10,559 nt of DNA. Origin: an uncultured Rikenella sp. Lineage in GTDB: Bacteria > Bacteroidota > Bacteroidia > Bacteroidales > Rikenellaceae. Of the stretch, positions 5,628 through 10,559 are shown piece by piece. The stretch covers positions 1 through 10,559 of the forward strand of contig CAJTNK010000065.1 of the NCBI GenBank assembly GCA_910577885.1. The letters are read 5' to 3'. The position numbers were made by a program, and so were the translations under genes. Each line of letters begins with the position of its first letter. Within the stretch, counting starts at the first letter, position 1. Below the pieces are notes generated by a model that did no database searches, was not told the origin of the DNA, and saw nothing but the letters and a program-made list of their open reading frames with translations.

Positions 5628-6443
5628 ATGAAGAATAAAGCCAAGATATTGTATGTTTGTCAGGAGGTAGTTCCTTACCTGCCGGAGAACGGGACGTCGG
5701 CCTTGTGTCGTCACCTGCCGCAGGCGATGCAGGAGCGAGGGGCGGAGATTCGGATTTTCATGCCTCGGTGGGGTTGTATCAACGAGCGGCGGAATCAGTT
5801 GCACGAGGTGATCCGGTTGTCGGGGATGAACCTGATTATCGACGATGCGGACCATCAGTTGATAATCAAGGTGGCGTCGATTCCGAGTGCTCGGGTGCAG
5901 GTTTACTTTATCGACAACGACGATTTTTTCAAGCGCAAGGCGACGTGGGTGGATGCGGAGGGGGTGTATTTTGCGGATAATGAGGAGCGGGCTATATTCT
6001 TTGCGCGGGGGGTGTTGGAGACGGTCAAGAAGCTGCGTTGGGCGCCGAATGTGGTGCACTGTCACGATTGGTTTACGGCCATCGTGCCGATCTATCTGAA
6101 GCGGATCTTCCGGAACGATCCTATTTTCCGGGATTTGAAGATCGTGGTGTCGGTTTACGGGGCGGAGGGTTTCCCGGGGCAGCTGAATGCGGACCTGGCG
6201 GCGAAACTGGTGCAGGAGGGGATCAAGCGGGAGGAGTTGAGGCTGTTGGAGCGGCCGGATTATCGGAACCTGATGCGGTTTGCGATCGAGTATGCGGATG
6301 GGGTGGCGCTCGGGACGGAAGAGGTGGGGGCGGAGTTGCGCGAGTATATTGCCGGGACGGGGAAACCGGTGTTGGAATATGTTGGAGAGGCGGGATACGA
6401 GGATGCTTATGCTGAATTTTATGACAAACTCTTGGATAAATAA
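5628..6443 (+). CDS. GT5 starch/glycogen synthase N-domain protein, single-domain
   Basis: The 271-residue product resembles the N-terminal half of the GT5 glycogen/starch synthases: KILYVCQEVVPY at the first strand, HCHDW followed by FTAIVPIYLK (144-158), and DNEERAIFFARGVLE (117-131). Full GlgA proteins are about 470-500 residues with a second Rossmann domain; that half is absent, and the gene ends in a normal stop with no C-terminal remnant after it. The usual KxGGL donor-binding motif near the N terminus is replaced by PENGTSAL (19-26). It may therefore lack ADP-glucose transferase activity, which is inference. I recall such short GlgA-like proteins next to DUF4270 genes across Bacteroidota, so this is probably a conserved protein rather than a local truncation. 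Its last 23 bases overlap the DUF4270 start, which implies translational coupling. Confidence 0.82.
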   Translation: MKNKAKILYVCQEVVPYLPENGTSALCRHLPQAMQERGAEIRIFMPRWGCINERRNQLHEVIRLSGMNLIIDDADHQLIIKVASIPSARVQVYFIDNDDFFKRKATWVDAEGVYFADNEERAIFFARGVLETVKKLRWAPNVVHCHDWFTAIVPIYLKRIFRNDPIFRDLKIVVSVYGAEGFPGQLNADLAAKLVQEGIKREELRLLERPDYRNLMRFAIEYADGVALGTEEVGAELREYIAGTGKPVLEYVGEAGYEDAYAEFYDKLLDK

Positions 6444-7851
6444 GAACGGGCTTCTCTTTGGGCGGGGTTCTCGGGGCTTGGGGGGGCTTTGGGGCTTGGT
6501 GTGTGGTGTGGCTTTGCTGTGGACGGGGTGCACGGACCGCGACGATATGTTCGGGAACGGGATGGTGCCGCCGGCGCAGCAGATGGGGAGCGAGATCGAC
6601 TCGACGATCACGGTGCGGACCCGGGTGGCGGTGGGGGACTCGCTGGATACCAATATCGCGGGGTATTATCAGCCGTACATGGGGTCGTATGTCGATCCGG
6701 TGGTGGGGCGGACCGATGTGGCCGTTTTCTCGAACTACTCGCCGGAGGGGTTCAAACATACGCACTATTTCGGCGAAAATCCGGTGATCGATTCGATGCG
6801 CTATGCGATCGCTTTTGCGGGGGTTACGGGGGATACGGCCAAGAGCGTGATCGTGGATGTGTTCGAGGTCAAGAGCGGGGTGCGGTTCTATCAGGACAGC
6901 GCTTATTTCAGCAATTTCGACATGAGGCCGTATATCGACGAGGACAAACCCCTCTTCTCGTTCGAACAGAAAGGAGTGAAGACCGCTTTGGGGCGGCTGC
7001 CGCAGGAGTTTGCCGAACGGCTGTTGGATAATACACAGAGTCAGGAGAACGTTTACTACAACGACACGACTTTTCACCGGCGTTTTTCGGGGTTTTATTT
7101 CCGGTTGCGTGAGTCGGCCGAGGCGGGGAGCGAGGGGCTGATGCTGCAGCTCGACTTGTCGCAGAGCATGATGTTCCTCTTCTACCACAACTCGGGGCCG
7201 GGCGAGGAGGCGGACAGTGCGCTGCAACAGAAGATATTCTTCTACAACGGGGACTTGACTTACGACTATGTGAGCTTTTCGACCGTCGGGCACGACTATG
7301 CGCTGGCCGACCAGACGATCGAGGGGACGGTGCGGGTGAACGCGGCGGGGGAACCGGTGCAGACGGATCGGTATGTTTATGTGCAGGGCTTGGCGGGGTT
7401 GATGGGCGAGATCGAGGTGGATCGTGATGATCTCAAGGCGCTTCAGGAGCGGGCTAAGGCGATGGGGTACAGTCACATTGCGTTGCATCGGGCGGCGCTG
7501 GAGGTGACGATGGTGGATGCCGGGGAGGAGCAGTACGACCGTTCGTTCTCGTCGCTGGGGATGTATTATGACTTGGGGAAATATGAGTTTCTGTCGGAGT
7601 ATAACCCGGTGCTGGAGGCGGCCAATACGGGCTATAAGTCGACTTTGGGCGGGGCGTTGAACCGTTCGTTGGGGGTTTATCGTTTCGATGTGACCTCGCA
7701 TGTGCAGAAACTCCTCACGGGGCGCGAGGAGCGGTCTGTTCAGCTGCTTCCGTCGTTTGCCGAGCGGAACAGCTTGCGGCGGGCGTGGATCTACGGAACC
7801 GGATCGGAATATCCGCCGCGGCTGGTGCTGACTTACACGATGATTAAGTGA
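6421..7851 (+). CDS. DUF4270 lipoprotein, probably surface-exposed
   Basis: With ATG 6421 the product has 476 residues and begins with a basic, then hydrophobic, signal segment ending in LLWTG-Cys37. The lipobox is loose, with Trp at -3. The mature N terminus CTDRDDMFG has several Asp close to the Cys, resembling the acidic lipoprotein export signals described in Bacteroidota, so surface exposure is likely but inferred. DUF4270-like segments include YMGSYVDPVVGRTDVAVF (about residues 83-100) and FYFRLRESAEAGSEGLMLQL (about 223-242). The molecular function is unknown. In-frame ATGs at 6403 and 6409 are possible, and no clear ribosome site separates them; 6421 gives the most ordinary signal peptide. 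The gene overlaps the GT5-like gene by 23 bases and is likely in one operon with it. Confidence 0.85.
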   Translation: MTNSWINKNGLLFGRGSRGLGGLWGLVCGVALLWTGCTDRDDMFGNGMVPPAQQMGSEIDSTITVRTRVAVGDSLDTNIAGYYQPYMGSYVDPVVGRTDVAVFSNYSPEGFKHTHYFGENPVIDSMRYAIAFAGVTGDTAKSVIVDVFEVKSGVRFYQDSAYFSNFDMRPYIDEDKPLFSFEQKGVKTALGRLPQEFAERLLDNTQSQENVYYNDTTFHRRFSGFYFRLRESAEAGSEGLMLQLDLSQSMMFLFYHNSGPGEEADSALQQKIFFYNGDLTYDYVSFSTVGHDYALADQTIEGTVRVNAAGEPVQTDRYVYVQGLAGLMGEIEVDRDDLKALQERAKAMGYSHIALHRAALEVTMVDAGEEQYDRSFSSLGMYYDLGKYEFLSEYNPVLEAANTGYKSTLGGALNRSLGVYRFDVTSHVQKLLTGREERSVQLLPSFAERNSLRRAWIYGTGSEYPPRLVLTYTMIK

Positions 7852-7930
7852 TACATGTACGGTGGGGCTGTGGGGCGTGTGGGGCGGTTATGCGCTGCCC
7901 GGGGGGAGTTGCTGATGAAAGAGTTTTTTT

Positions 7931-7966
7931 AACCTAAAGGGCGGTTTCTACCTTTAGGTTTTTACG
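7931..7966 (+). terminator. Intrinsic terminator after the DUF4270 gene
   Basis: AACCTAAAGG (7931-7940) pairs perfectly with CCTTTAGGTT (7951-7960) around a 10-nt loop, and the stem runs into a T tract with a second one (acgtttttt) just beyond. It lies about 80 bases after the DUF4270 stop and only 23 bases before the topA ATG. TACCTTTA (7949-7956) within it is one base off the TAnnTTTG box, so the topA promoter may overlap the terminator; that part is weak. Confidence 0.7.
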
Positions 7967-7988
7967 TTTTTTCGGAGAGAATTTTTTT

Positions 7989-10472
7989 ATGCAGGAAAAT
8001 TTGGTGATCGTCGAGTCTCCGGCCAAGGCCAAGACCATCGAGAAGATCCTCGGCGACAAATATACCGTTCGGTCGAGCTTCGGACATATCCGCGACCTGA
8101 AAAAGAAGGGGTTGAGTATCGATATTGCGCGGGGTTTCGAGCCGGAGTACGAGATCTCGCCCGACAAGGTGAAGGTGGTGAACGAGTTGCGGAAGCTGTC
8201 GAAAGAGGCGCAGACCGTGTGGCTGGCCTCCGATGAGGACCGCGAGGGAGAGGCCATCGCGTGGCACTTGAAGGAGACGCTCCAGCTGCCGGACGACAAG
8301 ACGCGGCGGATCGTTTTTCATGAGATTACGAAGAATGCCATTCTGCATGCCGTGGACCATCCCCGGCAGGTGGACCAGAACCTGGTGAATGCCCAACAGG
8401 CGCGGCGTGTGTTGGACCGCTTGGTGGGGTTCGAGCTCTCGCCGCTGTTGTGGAAGAAGGTCAAACCGTCGCTGTCGGCGGGCCGGGTGCAGTCGGTCAC
8501 GGTGCGGCTGATCGTCGAGCGCGAGCGCGAGATTATGGGTTTCTCGGGGTCGGATTACTACCGGGTGGTGGGGGAATTCACCACGCCGGAGGGGGCGGGG
8601 TTCAAGGCCGAGCTGAATACCCGCTTCGGGACGGAGGCCGAGGCGCAGGCGTTTTTGACGGCTATTGCGGCGGCGGATGTGCGGTTTAGCGTGGGTTCGG
8701 TGGAGACCCGGCCCGGGAAACGGACGCCGGCGGCGCCGTTCACGACCTCTACGCTGCAACAGGAGGCGGCGCGCAAGCTCGGTTTTTCGGTCAGTCAGAC
8801 GATGAGCGTGGCCCAGCGGCTCTATGAGGCGGGGTTGATTACGTATATGCGTACCGACTCGGTGCACCTGTCGTCGCTGGCGTTGGGGACAGCCAAGGAG
8901 GCGGTGACGACTATGTTCGGCGCTCGGTATCATAAGACGCGGCAGTACACCACCAAAAGCAAGGGGGCTCAGGAGGCGCACGAGGCTATCCGGCCGACCT
9001 ACATCGATCGGCGGGAGGCGGGTACGACGGCACAGGAGAAGCGGTTGTACGACCTGATATGGAAGCGGACGGTGGCGAGTCAGATGGCGGATGCGGAGCT
9101 GGAGAAGACCACGGCGCAGATTGTCATTTCGACGCGTGGCGAGAAGTTCGTGGCCACGGGCGAGGTGATTACGTTCGACGGTTTTCTGCGGCTTTACATG
9201 GAGTCGCACGACGACGAGACGCCGGCTTCTGCGAAGTCGGCGGGTTCGGGGGCTGCGGGGGGGGATGATACGCTGTTGCCGGCGTTGGCCCAGGGTGCGG
9301 CGGTGAGCCGGGGGCAGGTGGTGGCTACCCAGCGGTTTGCGCAGCGTCCGCCGAGGTATTCGGAGGCGAGCCTGGTGAAACACCTCGAGGAGTTGGGAAT
9401 CGGTCGTCCGTCGACCTATGCGCCGACCATCTCGACGGTGATTAACCGGGGGTATGTGGTGAAGGAGGACCGGGAGGGGAGTCGGCGGGAGTATGCGATT
9501 CTGACGTTGTCCAAGGCCGGGAGCCTGAAGCGGACCGAGAAGAGCGAGATGACGGGGGCCGAGAAAAATAAGTTGTTCCCGACCGATATCGGGATGTTGG
9601 TGACGGACTACCTGTCGGAACACTTCGCGGCGATCTTGGACTACAACTTCACGGCGAAGGTCGAGAAGGAGTTCGACGAGATTGCGGAGGGCGGTTTGGA
9701 TTGGCGTCGGATGTTGGCGGCGTTCTACGAGCCTTTCCACGAGCATGTGGACGATGCGGAGGGGGATACGGAGTATGTGCGGAGCGAACGGCTCCTGGGG
9801 GTGGATCCGCAGACGGGGAAGAACGTCTATGCGCGGGTGGGTAAATTCGGTCCGATGGTGCAGCTGGGGGATACGCCTCCGCCGGCGCCGAAAGGGGGCG
9901 GACGGACGTTGGCGGATGCGATCAAACCTTCGGAGGAGGAAAAACCCCGGTACGCTTCGTTGCTCAAGGGGCAGATGGTGGCGACGATTACGTTGGAGGA
10001 GGCGTTGGCGTTGTTCGAGTTGCCGCGGACGCTGGGCGAGTACGAGGGGAAGACGGTGGTTGCGGCGGTGGGTCGGTTCGGTCCGTACGTCCGGCACGAC
10101 GGGAAGTTCACGTCGCTGAAGGTGCGGGAGGGGGACGATCCTTATACGATTACGTTGGAGCGTGCGGTGGCGTTGATCGAGGAGAAGCGCGAGGCGGAGC
10201 GGAATCGGGTGATCCGGGTGTTCGAGGCGGAGGATATCCAGGTGCTCAATGGTCGTTGGGGGCCGTATATTGCGCATGGGGGGGCGAACTATAAGATCCC
10301 GAAGCCGTTGTTGGCGGATCGGGAGGCCGCGTCGTTGACGTTGGAGGAGCTCCGGGGCTTGATTGCGGAACAGCAGGCGGCAGGGGGTGGAACGGCTCCG
10401 GCCAAGCGTCCTGCTTTTCGTCGTGGCGGTGTTCGTAAGGCTTCGGGGGGGGCAGGCGGAAAGAAGAAGTAG
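7989..10472 (+). CDS. topA: DNA topoisomerase I (type IA, TopA)
   Basis: TopA relaxes negatively supercoiled DNA by a single-strand break held on a tyrosine. The 827-residue protein opens with the Toprim domain: NLVIVESPAKAKTIEKIL with Glu9, and SDEDREGEAIAWHL with Asp82, Asp84 and Glu86. GRVQSVTVRLIVERERE (165-181) follows, then the catalytic GLITYMRTDS with Tyr286 and Arg288. HEAIRPT and LEELGIGRPSTYAPTI sit in the central domains. The tail lacks the Cys4 zinc ribbons of enterobacterial TopA; I find no cysteine in the whole protein. Instead it has repeated GK/RFGPxV-type modules (VGKFGPMVQLG, VGRFGPYVRHDG, NGRWGPYIAHGG) and a Lys/Arg/Gly-rich end. ATG 7989 is preceded by an AT-rich leader. 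It is apparently its own transcription unit. Confidence 0.97.
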   Translation: MQENLVIVESPAKAKTIEKILGDKYTVRSSFGHIRDLKKKGLSIDIARGFEPEYEISPDKVKVVNELRKLSKEAQTVWLASDEDREGEAIAWHLKETLQLPDDKTRRIVFHEITKNAILHAVDHPRQVDQNLVNAQQARRVLDRLVGFELSPLLWKKVKPSLSAGRVQSVTVRLIVEREREIMGFSGSDYYRVVGEFTTPEGAGFKAELNTRFGTEAEAQAFLTAIAAADVRFSVGSVETRPGKRTPAAPFTTSTLQQEAARKLGFSVSQTMSVAQRLYEAGLITYMRTDSVHLSSLALGTAKEAVTTMFGARYHKTRQYTTKSKGAQEAHEAIRPTYIDRREAGTTAQEKRLYDLIWKRTVASQMADAELEKTTAQIVISTRGEKFVATGEVITFDGFLRLYMESHDDETPASAKSAGSGAAGGDDTLLPALAQGAAVSRGQVVATQRFAQRPPRYSEASLVKHLEELGIGRPSTYAPTISTVINRGYVVKEDREGSRREYAILTLSKAGSLKRTEKSEMTGAEKNKLFPTDIGMLVTDYLSEHFAAILDYNFTAKVEKEFDEIAEGGLDWRRMLAAFYEPFHEHVDDAEGDTEYVRSERLLGVDPQTGKNVYARVGKFGPMVQLGDTPPPAPKGGGRTLADAIKPSEEEKPRYASLLKGQMVATITLEEALALFELPRTLGEYEGKTVVAAVGRFGPYVRHDGKFTSLKVREGDDPYTITLERAVALIEEKREAERNRVIRVFEAEDIQVLNGRWGPYIAHGGANYKIPKPLLADREAASLTLEELRGLIAEQQAAGGGTAPAKRPAFRRGGVRKASGGAGGKKK

Positions 10473-10490
10473 CGTTTTTGTTTTCGGGGG

Positions 10491-10559
10491 ATTTTTCGCC
10501 CGGAGGGTGCCGCTCGCACCCGTTGGGTGTTTTACTGGCCATTCGGGCGAGAAAATTTC
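10491..10559. repeat. Hairpin repeat after topA, cut by the window end
   Basis: CGCCCG (10497-10502) pairs with CGGGCG (10544-10549) and A/T-rich flanks extend the stem. Inside, GGGTGC (10505-10510), loop CGCTC and GCACCC (10516-10521) form a perfect 6-bp hairpin. Bases 10521-10554 share pieces with 3902-3976. It starts about 20 bases after the topA stop. No T tract follows the closing arm in the visible sequence, so it is called a repeat rather than a terminator. Confidence 0.6.

Noticed and set aside
7962..10277. Long minus-strand open frame opposite topA
   Set aside because: The + strand codes for an unmistakable TopA. The antisense product has a low-complexity Arg/Leu/Pro/His composition typical of a shadow.

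Overview
The window reads as a GC-rich member of the Bacteroidota, most likely a gut-type Rikenellaceae/Alistipes relative. The phylum call rests on the gene order ftsX - DUF3098 - uppP - truB - queA, on a DUF4270 lipoprotein behind a stand-alone GT5-like protein, and on a TAnnTTTG-type promoter box (TATCTTTG). The genus is an inference from base composition and gene content. All convincing genes lie on the + strand; long minus-strand frames are GC-driven shadows.

Layout: 1-396 is a repeat-rich leader with two hairpin families. ftsX (397-1242) encodes the divisome/ABC-type membrane protein. 1243-1680 holds a palindromic element of about 245 bp with a hairpin at each end. 1681-3507 is a compact operon: a DUF3098 membrane protein, uppP (undecaprenyl-diphosphate phosphatase) and truB (tRNA pseudouridine-55 synthase), spaced 3 and 12 bp apart. 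3508-4413 is about 0.9 kb of non-coding sequence made of several hairpin and repeat modules. queA (4414-5466) follows. A second promoter region at 5467-5627 leads into a GT5 N-domain-only protein (5628-6443) that overlaps a DUF4270 lipoprotein (6421-7851). A terminator hairpin separates these from topA (7989-10472), and another repeat hairpin closes the window.

The genes serve envelope biogenesis (FtsX, UppP, the DUF4270 lipoprotein), tRNA modification (TruB at U55, QueA for queuosine) and DNA topology (TopA). They are conserved housekeeping genes.

The unusual content is intergenic. Three long hairpins (4-60, 3699-3775, 3827-3885) share one architecture with junction bases preserved while the stems change with full base-pair compensation. 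A related composite repeat precedes both ftsX and queA in the same orientation. A 31-bp perfect inverted repeat brackets the DUF3098-uppP-truB-queA block. These look like members of dispersed structured repeat families that have inserted between genes usually adjacent in this phylum. Whether they act as RNA, as DNA structures or only as mobile debris cannot be settled from one window.
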